A stretch of DNA of 64,000 nucleotides from a bacterium (GTDB taxonomy: Bacteria > Lernaellota > Lernaellaia > JACKCT01): positions 1-64,000 of the forward strand of contig JAIOHV010000197.1 in assembly GCA_019912885.1 (NCBI GenBank). The letters are read 5' to 3'. Positions 24,817-32,613 of this stretch are shown here, piece after piece. Position 1 is the first letter of the stretch, and every line of letters starts with the position of its first letter. A model generated the notes under the pieces. The model made no database searches, was not told where the DNA came from, and saw nothing but the letters and a program-made list of their open reading frames with translations. Position numbers and translations under genes: made by a program.

Positions 24817-25383
24817 ATGACCGATTCAAATTCCCCTTCCGACGACGAAAGGCCCCAGCGCCGTCAATACGTTCGTGTCCGGGATCTCCTTGCCGTTTTC
24901 GTTCAAATTCTCGGTGAGGACGAGCTCGACGAGGCGGCGCTTGAGGTCGCGCGGCTGCGCCGAAAACAGGCCGCCCTGCCAAGCAATGTCGATCGCCGGC
25001 ATTTCGTCCAGGTGGACACCTGCGATATCTCCGGCGGCGGAATGCTCGTGGCCGCTGCCAAACCCATCGAGCCGGAGACGATCGTGCGCGTCTCCATGCT
25101 CGTCGGCCCCGACGGCCCGGCAAAGCCCGTGCACCTGCTCGCGCGCGTCGTGCGCACGGAGCGCGCTTTTCCGCCGGACGCGAAGCACCCGTGGCGCGTG
25201 GCGATCCACTTCGAGGACATCGAGGACGAGGACCGCGAGACGATCGTGAAGCACGTCATCGCAACGCAGAGGTTGTCGGTACGAAGGGTAATCGACCGCC
25301 GGTCGGCGAACGGGAGGGCGGCGTGCTGTTTTGGATTTTACCGCATTGACGCAAAGAGAATAGGAGGCCCTAGCAAAAAATAA
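24817..25383 (+). CDS. PilZ domain protein with a repeat-derived C-terminal tail
   Basis: A 188-residue protein. Residues 14-20 (RRQYVRV) are the RxxxR-type start of a PilZ domain and CDISGGGMLVAA (about 69-80) is the D-x-SxxG motif, so it probably binds cyclic di-GMP. A charged insertion lies between them. The domain ends near residue 152 (VKHVIATQRLSVRR). The last about 30 residues are encoded by a copy of the dispersed repeat (25312-25358), so the natural C-terminus was probably replaced by insertion or fusion. PilZ proteins are host signalling components, unusual in a phage late region. Confidence 0.75.
   Translation: MTDSNSPSDDERPQRRQYVRVRDLLAVFVQILGEDELDEAALEVARLRRKQAALPSNVDRRHFVQVDTCDISGGGMLVAAAKPIEPETIVRVSMLVGPDGPAKPVHLLARVVRTERAFPPDAKHPWRVAIHFEDIEDEDRETIVKHVIATQRLSVRRVIDRRSANGRAACCFGFYRIDAKRIGGPSKK
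25312..25358. repeat. Dispersed repeat, copy C, inside the PilZ gene
   Basis: GGGAGGGCGGCGTGCTGTTT followed by TTTTACCGC and ACGCAAAGAGA repeats the order of modules seen in copies A, B and D. It lies within the 3' end of the PilZ reading frame. Confidence 0.6.
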
Positions 25384-25432
25384 TTGCAGTTCAGCGGTTC
25401 GACCTGTCAGGCTGCGGCGCTTAAAATCGAAG

Positions 25433-25461
25433 TTGACAAATAATCCCCGCGAGAATTTGAT
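25433..25461 (+). promoter_or_regulatory. Promoter of the HARE-HTH-like gene
   Basis: TTGACA (25433-25438, perfect) and TTTGAT (25456-25461) are 17 bases apart in an AT-rich stretch. The start codon is at 25597, leaving a leader of about 130 bases. Confidence 0.55.
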
Positions 25462-25596
25462 TTATTTTCAATAAGTTACGGATCGTTGCGGGACGCCATC
25501 AGAATTACGGCGACCATTGCCCGCGATATTTCGCGCGTGTTGACTTTTGGCGGCATTTCGATTTTAAGTAGGGAAACCGTTAGAAAGGCGGGTCAC

Positions 25597-26196
25597 ATGG
25601 ATGAAGTCACCGCGAAGATGCTGGAAGAACTTTCCAGAAAAATCGAAGTGGCGATGGAGCCGGTACGCGAACTGAAAAAAGCAGCGAATCTACTCGCGAA
25701 GTCGCAGGGCTACGAGCAACCGTTTTCGGAAGAAGAGATGAGCGAGCCGAAGAGCGGAATTCAAAAAATCCGGTTCGATCAATTCACAAATTATTCCGGG
25801 CCAAGTGCCGCGGCGAGAGCGTTCCTCGATTTTCGTGGCAAAGATCGTGGTGCTGCAACGATCGACGAGATCTATCGCGCGCTTTGGGATGGCGGATTTC
25901 CCTTTCACGAGAAGGACGATTCGAACAACAAAGGCGCACTCAGCATTGCACTTGGAAAGGACAAAAAGATTTATCGCAATCCGACGAATGGCGCATACGG
26001 ATTGGCGGAATGGTACCCGAATGCCCGGCGAACGAGAAGCATCGCCGGTAATGGAGGGAGTAGCAATTTAAACGACGCTGACGATGAAAACATCGACGAA
26101 AGCGACGGCGACGACGCGCATACCGTCGCTTTAGAACAAGTTGCGTCAGATGGAGATATTGCAGATCGTGAATCGACTGAGAACGAAAAAGACTGA
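25597..26196 (+). CDS. HARE-HTH-like winged-helix protein
   Basis: A 199-residue protein. The N-terminal 45 residues are helical; residues about 68-148 contain ATIDEIYRALWDGGFPF and RNPTNGAYGLAEW, the winged-helix pattern of HARE-HTH domains, which link chromatin, restriction and modification proteins to DNA. The C-terminal 50 residues are acidic and disordered (DADDENIDESDGDDA). Such domains often accompany restriction or DNA-modification genes, but none is adjacent here. The gene has its own promoter and ends on a perfect hairpin. Confidence 0.65.
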   Translation: MDEVTAKMLEELSRKIEVAMEPVRELKKAANLLAKSQGYEQPFSEEEMSEPKSGIQKIRFDQFTNYSGPSAAARAFLDFRGKDRGAATIDEIYRALWDGGFPFHEKDDSNNKGALSIALGKDKKIYRNPTNGAYGLAEWYPNARRTRSIAGNGGSSNLNDADDENIDESDGDDAHTVALEQVASDGDIADRESTENEKD

Positions 26197-26222
26197 GGCC
26201 AGTCGCGACTACGACTGGCCTC
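26195..26222 (+). terminator. Perfect 11-bp hairpin at the end of the HARE-HTH gene
   Basis: GAGGCCAGTCG (26195-26205) and CGACTGGCCTC (26212-26222) pair perfectly with a 6-base loop. It overlaps the stop codon. There is no long T-run, so termination would be moderate; it could also stabilise the mRNA end. Confidence 0.6.
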
Positions 26223-26361
26223 ATTTCGGACGCGGGCACTGAAAAGCCCGCTCTTGGCGAAGCCGCCCGGCCGAGGCTTGCTCGGATCGGAAATCGACTT
26301 CCCGGTTATGGCGGGAATTAGATTAGTCCCTTCCGACCTATTTTTCAAGCCGAATTGGGCG

Positions 26362-26390
26362 GCCCCATCCTTTTCTCAGAAAGGAGGGGC
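26362..26390 (+). promoter_or_regulatory. Hairpin hiding the ribosome-binding site of the 45-residue gene
   Basis: GCCCC (26362-26366) and TCCTTT (26368-26373) pair with AAAGGA (26380-26385) and GGGGC (26386-26390): eleven pairs, one bulged A and a 6-base loop. The right arm contains the very strong Shine-Dalgarno sequence AAGGAGG. The start codon follows at 26393. Confidence 0.65.
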
Positions 26391-26392
26391 GC

Positions 26393-26530
26393 ATGAAGAA
26401 ACGCGCACCGTCCAAAGGGAAGTCGCGAGAGCTGGTTGGCTTTGCGTCGAAAATTCGCCTGAAAAACGGCCGAATTCTTTACGCTTGGCAATACGGCATC
26501 CGTGGTTTCCCGATCTACCGCAACAAGTAG
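26393..26530 (+). CDS. 45-residue basic protein, unknown
   Basis: A small frame starting MKKRAPSKGKSRELVG and ending GFPIYRNK. It is strongly basic, with a predicted beta hairpin (ASKIRLKNGRILYAWQYG). AAGGAGG stands four bases before the ATG spacer and is ideal, but it is buried in a hairpin. A bidirectional terminator follows. The protein is not recognised; size and charge would fit a nucleic-acid-binding peptide or a toxin-like product. Confidence 0.6.
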   Translation: MKKRAPSKGKSRELVGFASKIRLKNGRILYAWQYGIRGFPIYRNK

Positions 26531-26538
26531 ATCAAGGC

Positions 26539-26568
26539 AGGCAGGCTGGGCAACCCCCCGGCCTGCCT
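26539..26568. terminator. Convergent-gene terminator hairpin
   Basis: AGGCAGGC (26539-26546) pairs perfectly with GCCTGCCT (26561-26568) across a 14-base loop, between the end of the 45-residue gene and the end of the opposing baseplate gene. Confidence 0.55.
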
Positions 26569-26572
26569 GTCC

Positions 26573-28258
26573 TTACGCCGCCGCGAACACCCCATGCTCC
26601 CCGTGCCAGCCCTCGCCGTCCCACACGCGCCCCTCGGAAAAATGGCGGATGTCGCCGGCGATGGTTTTCCAGACGACCTTGCGCACGGCGCGGCGGCGGC
26701 GGAAGACGCGGCGGTAGAGGTATTCCTCGGTCACCTCGACGTCCGCGACGGCCGTCATGTTGACGTGCAGCTCCGCCCAATGCAGGTCGGGGATGTCCGC
26801 CGGGCCGTCGACGGTGTAGCCCTCGGTCACCGTGGCGGCAAAGCCGTAAAAGGCGAGAAGCTCCGTTAAGCCGGGAACGGTGCCGTCCTTTTTCTTCTGG
26901 CCGAACTCGGCCACCAGACGTTCGCGAAAGGCCTCCTCGCCCTCGATGAGCTTTCGTTTCAGGTCGCGGTTGACCCCGTGGACGGCGTCCAGGCTCGCCC
27001 CTGTCGCGCGCGCGAGGATCGCCGCATCGCGCTGCTCGACGATGTACGCCCTCTGTTCGTCGAACTCGCGGCCGGCGGCCTGCACCATTGCGAATTGCGG
27101 GAGCGCGTCGATCTTGGCCTGCGTGTCGGCGGGATCGTTCCGGTTCATCCGGAAATCGCGGCCGAACGCCGGATAGGCGTAGCCATCCTCGCCCACGGGC
27201 GCGGTGGTGAGCGGCGCGGAGGGCGGCGCGGCGAAGATGTTGGCGAGGCTGTCGATGCCGTAGCGGAAGACGAAATTCAGCGGCAGCACGCTCTCGCCGT
27301 CGGTCGCGACGATCTTCGTGTCGATTTCGATCTCGTCTGACGATATCGCCTTGACCGTGACGCGGGATTCGCCCGCCTTCACGCGCGGGGCGAGCCCTTC
27401 CCTTTTCAGGCTCGCGGCGATCTGCCCGGCCAGGCGCGATTTCGCGTCGCCGGCGTCGGGCTCCCCGAGAAAGTCGTTGACGCCCGCGCCGAGGTTCGGG
27501 TGCGCGTGAAAATCCCCGCGCGGGGATTCGAGGATGTTCGCCACGTCCTGCAAAAGGCAGGTGACGCCGTCGGGTGTGAAGGCCAGATCCCCGGAGGCCG
27601 TGAAGGCCATCGGGTATTTCTTGAGCGCCCGCGGAAGAAGCCACCAGAGGAAATTTCCGGCCGGCGAGTCGTATTCGATTTCAAAGTCGTCGAAGGTCGC
27701 GGCCGCGGCGGCTTCGCCGTCGGAGACCACGGCCATGCCCAAGATCGCCGGCTCAAGGGGAAAGTCGTCGACGTTGGAGACGAGCTCGCCGCCCGCCCAA
27801 ATCTGAACACGGCCCGCGTCGCGCCGGACGCGCACGAGAAGCGGGTAACCGGCAAGGTCCGCCAGGCGCCGCTCGATGATCGTATCCCCGCGCCAGGAAT
27901 AGACGACGACGCTCCGCCCGCCGCCGATGTCGCGCAAGACGCCGATCTGCTCCTGCGTGAACGTCGGACCCGTCCCGCGAAGGGCGAACCAGGCGAATTG
28001 GTTGCCGTCCGCGGATTCCTCGAAATCGTCGCCGGTGAAGCGCAGCGTCAGGTCGAGCCGGCCGACGGGATGCCGGAACTGCACGCTCGCGCGCCGGGAC
28101 GCGTCGGGGAGGCTTTCGGGCGCCTCGTTGACGGCAAGACGCAGTTCGCCGCCCGCGATTTCGACCGCGCCGGTCTCGTAGCCGGCGCCGAAATCCGAAA
28201 GCTCCGTCTTCCACTTGCCGGACAGATCGGGGCCGTCGAAGCCGTCGGAATATTCCAT
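26573..28258 (-). CDS. Baseplate fusion protein: lectin-like + gp25-like + tail protein I-like
   Basis: A 561-residue protein. Residues 1-197 form a concanavalin/LamG-like beta sandwich ending in ATFDDFEIEYDSP. Residues about 222-333 (GDLAFTPDGVTCLLQDVANI, LGAGVNDFLGEPD, NFVFRYG) match the gp25/GpW baseplate wedge family. Residues 334-561 resemble the tail protein I (P2 gpI) position and layout. In most contractile tails these are separate genes; here one chain would put a carbohydrate-binding domain on the wedge. Its start overlaps the stop of baseplate J by one base. The family assignment of the last third is the least certain. Confidence 0.7.
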   Translation of the reverse strand: MEYSDGFDGPDLSGKWKTELSDFGAGYETGAVEIAGGELRLAVNEAPESLPDASRRASVQFRHPVGRLDLTLRFTGDDFEESADGNQFAWFALRGTGPTFTQEQIGVLRDIGGGRSVVVYSWRGDTIIERRLADLAGYPLLVRVRRDAGRVQIWAGGELVSNVDDFPLEPAILGMAVVSDGEAAAAATFDDFEIEYDSPAGNFLWWLLPRALKKYPMAFTASGDLAFTPDGVTCLLQDVANILESPRGDFHAHPNLGAGVNDFLGEPDAGDAKSRLAGQIAASLKREGLAPRVKAGESRVTVKAISSDEIEIDTKIVATDGESVLPLNFVFRYGIDSLANIFAAPPSAPLTTAPVGEDGYAYPAFGRDFRMNRNDPADTQAKIDALPQFAMVQAAGREFDEQRAYIVEQRDAAILARATGASLDAVHGVNRDLKRKLIEGEEAFRERLVAEFGQKKKDGTVPGLTELLAFYGFAATVTEGYTVDGPADIPDLHWAELHVNMTAVADVEVTEEYLYRRVFRRRRAVRKVVWKTIAGDIRHFSEGRVWDGEGWHGEHGVFAAA

Positions 28259-29391
28259 CAGGGGACGACCTCCTCGTAGGCGATCTCAACGTCCCCCAGG
28301 ACGGGCAGCTCGTCCTCGCCGACCGGCACATCCGCCGCGGGGTCGGCAAAGACGACGTCGTAGGTTTCCTCCGGGCGCGTCACGATCTCGACGAGCTGCG
28401 TGAAGACGACCTTGCGCCCGACGCCGAGCGGCCGGATCCACTTGTAAAGCGCGGAGCCCAGGGGATTGAAGTAGGCGGCAAGCGCCTCGCGGATCGTGGT
28501 GTCGAGCGCCTCCTCGTCCGTGTTGGCGTAGCGGTAAACCGTCATCGACACGTCGACCGTGCGGTACGCCGGCGCAAGGACGAGGATGTCGTCGCCGCCG
28601 GCCTTGTGCGCGTCCACATACGCCTGCACCGTCGCGAGAAGGCCCGCGGTGGGCAGGCCCGCAGTGCCCAGGATGTAGATGTTCGTCGTGCCGCGGCCGC
28701 GCGGGAAATTGGAATCCACCCACGCGATCGCCACGGACGGGTCGGCGTCCATCGCCATGCTCGCGAGCGCCGCGTTCGTCGCGCCGGTGGCCAGGCGATC
28801 CCAGGCAAGCTGATAGCGCAGATACAGGCGCTCGTCGCTCTCGCGATCCGCGCCTTCGCGGGTGATCCAGCCGGCGCGGTTTTCGACCCGCTGGATGCCG
28901 GAGATGCCGGTGATGATTTTCGATATCGCCCCGACCGGGACGTTGAAATCCTGGCCCGCGCTTTCGGCCTCGACGCTGACGGCGACCTCCGTCTCGCCGG
29001 CGGGAAGCTCCGCGTCCGCAAGAACGAGGAAGCGGTAGGAGACGCCCGCGAGGTCTTTGTTCGTCGCGAGGATCTTGCCGGCCGCGATGGGGTAGCTCAC
29101 GTCCGCGGCGGCGCTGCGCGAAAGGTACACGACGCCCTGCGTCTTCACGGCGTCCTCGCGGACGAGGCTGCGATCCTTCACGATCTCGTCGAGCCAGACG
29201 CCCTTGGCGGTCGCGGCGATGGTGGAGCGCGCCGCCTCGGACCCGTAATCGTAAAACGCGGCCTGCGTGTCGCCGATCGCCTCGATGAGCGTGACGGCCG
29301 TGCCTCCCGCGTTGAAGTTCGAGACGCCGGCGCCGGCGAATCCCTCGGCGAGGTCGGCCTTGATCTCGGCGGCGGTTTTTTTCGTGGGCAT
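28258..29391 (-). CDS. Baseplate J / gp47-like protein
   Basis: A 377-residue protein with the baseplate J core: an N-terminal helical region (GVSNFNAGGTAVTLIEAIG), a central stretch with AGQDFNVPVGAISKI and the GISGIQRVENR motif, then GATNAALASMAMDADPSVA and the C-terminal part seen in gp47/J proteins. It forms the outer wedge of the contractile baseplate with gp25. It lies between the fusion baseplate protein and an uncharacterised tail gene, the usual order V-25-J-I slightly rearranged. Confidence 0.85.
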   Translation of the reverse strand: MPTKKTAAEIKADLAEGFAGAGVSNFNAGGTAVTLIEAIGDTQAAFYDYGSEAARSTIAATAKGVWLDEIVKDRSLVREDAVKTQGVVYLSRSAAADVSYPIAAGKILATNKDLAGVSYRFLVLADAELPAGETEVAVSVEAESAGQDFNVPVGAISKIITGISGIQRVENRAGWITREGADRESDERLYLRYQLAWDRLATGATNAALASMAMDADPSVAIAWVDSNFPRGRGTTNIYILGTAGLPTAGLLATVQAYVDAHKAGGDDILVLAPAYRTVDVSMTVYRYANTDEEALDTTIREALAAYFNPLGSALYKWIRPLGVGRKVVFTQLVEIVTRPEETYDVVFADPAADVPVGEDELPVLGDVEIAYEEVVP

Positions 29392-29400
29392 GATGTCTCC

Positions 29401-30714
29401 TTAGACTCCGAAAAGCTCGCCCACGGGGGCGAATTCGGGCCCGCCCGCGAGCAGGCAGGCGCCGACGACAAAGGATCGCGGGGGAAGCGGCAGGCGATCG
29501 TCGCCGGCCTCGACGGCGTCGAGCGCGTCAAAGAGCCCTTGCGCCCCCGTGGCCGAGTCCAGGCGGACGACGTACACGCCGGTCAGGGCGAGGATCTGCT
29601 CGACCCGCTCGATGAGGTTCTCGATGCGCTCGGCGGCGTCGCGCAGGTTTTTCGCCTTTTCCTTCAGGGCGTCGGCGAGCTCCTGGACCAGGGCGAGCAT
29701 CCCGTCGGACACCTCGAGCAGGCCGATGATCTTTTTGGCCTCGTCGGCGACGGCGCGCACCGGCGGCAGGTCGCCGAGCTTTTTCGCGTTCCAGTCCGGC
29801 GCGCGGGCGGGGCGGCTTGTCGCCGGGCCCGTGCCCGTCAGCAGGATCGGCGTGCCGGCGGCGTGGTCGGCGGAAAGCGGATCGTAGAGCGCGAAGGACT
29901 TTTTGGCCCGGTCGATTTTTTTCACGGTGACGAACTGGTCGTTGTAGAAATCCGCGGACGCCGCGGACCGCTTGATCCAGACGTAGTCGTCCTCGTGAAA
30001 ATTGTCGGTCGTCGTGACGAAGATTTCGCGGTCGCCGGCCTTGCCCGCCCTCGCGAACTGCGTGATCGCCAGGCGGTCGAGAATCTTCTTGAACGCGTCG
30101 ATCCCGAGCAGCGTTCCGATCGCCTTCAAGAGCGCGGGCAGGCCGTCAAGCGAGGGTGTCCCGGCGACGAGGAGCAGGCAGGAGACGCTCGCCGAATCGC
30201 TGAAGGCGGGGCGTTGCGCGTCGCCTTGGTCCTCGAAGGAGGCCTTCCAGCGGCGCGTCCAGCCCGCGAAGCCGTAGGCGGTGCCGGGAGACAGCGGCAA
30301 TTCCGCGTCCTTGAAGGGCGCCGGCTCCTCGCCTCTCGCGCGCGCGGCCGCGGCCTCCTTTTCGTAGGCGACGCGGCGCTTGCGTTCGGATTCGTCGATA
30401 TCCATCATCCGGGCGAGCTGCTTCGCATCGAAGGCGCGCGTGGCGTAGAACGGAAAGCCCGTCGCGTCGTAGTAGAGATAGACGCCGGTGCCGAGGATGT
30501 CGGTGAGCGTGTCGCGGAGCTTTTTGACGAGCGCCTGAATCGCCGCGCGCGCGGGATCCGTGACGTCGTACAGAAAATCGCTGACCGTCTCGATGCCGCC
30601 CGCGATGGCCTCGGCGTTCGATCCGACCGTCTCGGCCACGGCGCCCGTCGCCTGGAGAGCGGATTTCGTCGGGCCGGGGAAAAGCGATTCGGCGTTGAAG
30701 GGCTGCCAGCTCAT
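29401..30714 (-). CDS. Phage tail/baseplate protein of unknown function
   Basis: A 437-residue protein, mostly helical, with a coiled-coil stretch (LADALKEKAKNLRDAAERIE, about residues 330-365) and a central beta region (GWTRRWKASFEDQG, DREIFVTTTDNFHEDDYVW). It is not recognised. Its place directly upstream of baseplate J and same strand argue for a structural role. ATG 30714 lacks a Shine-Dalgarno sequence: a run of GAGGATCGAGGATTG-type simple repeats lies where it should be, so insertion of a repeat has probably replaced the original leader. Confidence 0.55.
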   Translation of the reverse strand: MSWQPFNAESLFPGPTKSALQATGAVAETVGSNAEAIAGGIETVSDFLYDVTDPARAAIQALVKKLRDTLTDILGTGVYLYYDATGFPFYATRAFDAKQLARMMDIDESERKRRVAYEKEAAAARARGEEPAPFKDAELPLSPGTAYGFAGWTRRWKASFEDQGDAQRPAFSDSASVSCLLLVAGTPSLDGLPALLKAIGTLLGIDAFKKILDRLAITQFARAGKAGDREIFVTTTDNFHEDDYVWIKRSAASADFYNDQFVTVKKIDRAKKSFALYDPLSADHAAGTPILLTGTGPATSRPARAPDWNAKKLGDLPPVRAVADEAKKIIGLLEVSDGMLALVQELADALKEKAKNLRDAAERIENLIERVEQILALTGVYVVRLDSATGAQGLFDALDAVEAGDDRLPLPPRSFVVGACLLAGGPEFAPVGELFGV

Positions 30715-31115
30715 ATTTGAGGATCGAGGATTGGGGATTGAGGATCGAGGGCCGTCACGAGATTCCTCCGCGTTCTCCGCGATCGTGCGAGGCAAGGTGC
30801 GGCGGGAGGAAGGGCGGCGCGTTTTTTACCGCTAAGGCGCGAAGGAAACGCGAAGGGAAAATGTCAGAGCCGCAAACGAAGCGAAGCGAAGTGCGCGGGT
30901 ATCCGAAAAAGCGTCAGTGCCGCAAGCGGCAAAGCGCGAACGTGGCGACGTCTGAGCCGCAAACGCAGGCCGGAGCGAAGCGATGGCGGAGTGCGCGGGT
31001 AGCCCTGGGAGCGCAGGCGGCTCGCCTGCCTATGGACGCCGTTACGCAGACGCGTTAAGAAACCTTGCAAGTCTTTTTTCGCTGACCCGCCAAACCGGCG
31101 TTTGGGAGGCCTGGA
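30715..31115. repeat. Intergenic region with dispersed repeats, copy D
   Basis: From 30719 there are imperfect copies of GAGGATCGAGGATTG. GGAAGGGCGGCGCGTTTTTT (30808-30827) runs into ACCGCTAAGGCGCGAAGG. Three TC(A/T)G(A/T)GCCGCAA units follow (30865, 30913, 30951), two of them ending in AGTGCGCGGGTA. A hairpin GCAGGCG-GCT-CGCCTGC lies at 31012-31028. No gene is seen. Position: junction between the phage tail gene and the third cargo block. Confidence 0.7.
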
Positions 31116-31745
31116 ATGGCGCAACTTCGTTGGTTTTTTGTCGAAAACGACGCTCATCGCACGGTGCCATACCGATGCGGATATTGCGAACGCGACGTCT
31201 CGGCGAACACGACATGCATTTTGCAGGAATATACTCCTCGATCCCCGCGTGACTGGGTTGCGACCGGACAATTTGCCATCGCATGCCCGCATTGCCATAA
31301 ATGGTCGAATATGACCAACGATAGTGTCGAACCCTTGCCCCGTTTTGGAAGAGAAATCGAACATTTGCCGACGGATGTTGGGTCGATTTATGAGGAAGCG
31401 CGCGCGTCCATGGGTGCAGGTGCCCCGACGGCCGCCGTCATGTGCTGTCGAAAAATTATTATGAACCTTGCCGTTGAGGAGGGCGCCACACCAGGTCTGA
31501 AATTCGTCGAATATCTCGACGATCTTCGGAAAAAAGGCCACATCCCGCCGCGTTGGCAAGGATGGGTTGAGAGCATTCGAAAGGCTGGCAACGAAGCGAC
31601 CCACGAGGTCGAGCCGCAAACGCTCGATGAGGCCAGGCGAACGATGGACTTCACGGCCATGCTGCTCGCCGCGCATTACGAAGGACCGGGGCGATTAAAT
31701 ATGCTGGAGCCTAGCGTCGAGACAGAACGAGATAGGACAAAATGA
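31116..31745 (+). CDS. DUF4145 domain protein with zinc ribbon
   Basis: A 209-residue protein. An N-terminal CGYC...CPHC ribbon (residues about 21-61) precedes a DUF4145 domain: GAPTAAVMCCRKIIMNLAV, then IPPRWQGWVESIRKAGNEAT and the final TMDFTAMLLAAHYEG. DUF4145 is common in anti-phage loci and fused to restriction-type proteins, but its molecular role is unclear. GGGAGG lies seven bases before ATG 31116. Its stop overlaps the next start (ATGA), so the two proteins are made together and probably work together. Confidence 0.8.
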   Translation: MAQLRWFFVENDAHRTVPYRCGYCERDVSANTTCILQEYTPRSPRDWVATGQFAIACPHCHKWSNMTNDSVEPLPRFGREIEHLPTDVGSIYEEARASMGAGAPTAAVMCCRKIIMNLAVEEGATPGLKFVEYLDDLRKKGHIPPRWQGWVESIRKAGNEATHEVEPQTLDEARRTMDFTAMLLAAHYEGPGRLNMLEPSVETERDRTK

Positions 31746-32377
31746 CCCCCTCCAAACCGAATCTAACCCCTCACAACACGATCGACGACGCGGCGATAAG
31801 AGGCGAAGCCTGCGTTGAAAAAAACTTGAATCAGCTCGAGACAGAAAAACGCAAGCGGGAAATCGCCGAAAAAATCAAGGCCGAAAATCGCGTTTTTTTC
31901 ACGCTCGCAATAAAAGTCGCAGGCGTCGTATTTGGCCTTTGGCTTTTGTTCGGTTGGATCGCACCACCCGGCGATGCCGAACGTGCTGGGCAATTTGGCG
32001 ATCAGTTCGGTTCGGTCAACGCCTTATTTTCCGGCCTAGCATTTGCCGGCGTCATCGTCGCACTCATAATGCAACGTCGCGAATTGCAACTTCAACGAGA
32101 GCAGCTTGAGGCACAACTGGAGGAACTCACACTCGCTCGTGCTGAATCAGTACAGACACGAGGCGTCTTGGCTCTGCAACAGGAAAACATGGCCCAAACT
32201 GCTCGCGCGCAAAGGCTTCAAGCGGAACTCACTGCAAGAGCGATTTATCTAGATCGTCATCTAATGCCAATAGCAAAGACAGCCGGGTTAAAGGGCCAGC
32301 AGGCGCATGTAAATATCGAGCGAGAAATACAACGCATAAATAATATAATTTCTTCTCTTTCCAACAACGACCCATGA
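31742..32377 (+). CDS. AbiC-like membrane protein with coiled coil
   Basis: A 211-residue protein. Two transmembrane segments (about residues 53-72 and 92-110) surround a short loop with GQFGDQFGSVNALFSGLAF; then IMQRRELQLQREQLEAQLEE starts a coiled coil. This layout is seen in putative phage abortive-infection (AbiC-type) membrane proteins. If so, it would sense or execute membrane damage in infected cells. The function is inferred from topology and from coupling to the DUF4145 gene. Confidence 0.6.
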   Translation: MTPSKPNLTPHNTIDDAAIRGEACVEKNLNQLETEKRKREIAEKIKAENRVFFTLAIKVAGVVFGLWLLFGWIAPPGDAERAGQFGDQFGSVNALFSGLAFAGVIVALIMQRRELQLQREQLEAQLEELTLARAESVQTRGVLALQQENMAQTARAQRLQAELTARAIYLDRHLMPIAKTAGLKGQQAHVNIEREIQRINNIISSLSNNDP

Positions 32378-32613
32378 CCATTTTTGTGGATCGTCCGGGA
32401 TTGGGTAAGAACTTTGCGCGCTGCAAGGCAATGAAACGGCAGACTATTGCGACGAAAAATGATCCTGCGGCGGAGGTCACCTCCAAGCCGCTTTTGCCCC
32501 ACCAATATTTCGACGCCCTTTTCACTGCCTCCCGCTGCTTTCCGACCTAAGGTTTTCATATCGCCGACCTATTAACAATAATCTTGGAAGAACATTTTTT
32601 TTAAACATATTGT

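Noticed and set aside
28606-30720. 704-residue plus-strand open frame
   Set aside because: It is antisense to baseplate J and the adjoining tail gene, has Arg/Gly/Asp-rich shadow composition and no ribosome-binding site.
32229-32525. 98-residue minus-strand frame in the gap after the AbiC-like gene
   Set aside because: It overlaps the end of the AbiC-like gene antisense and lacks a start signal.
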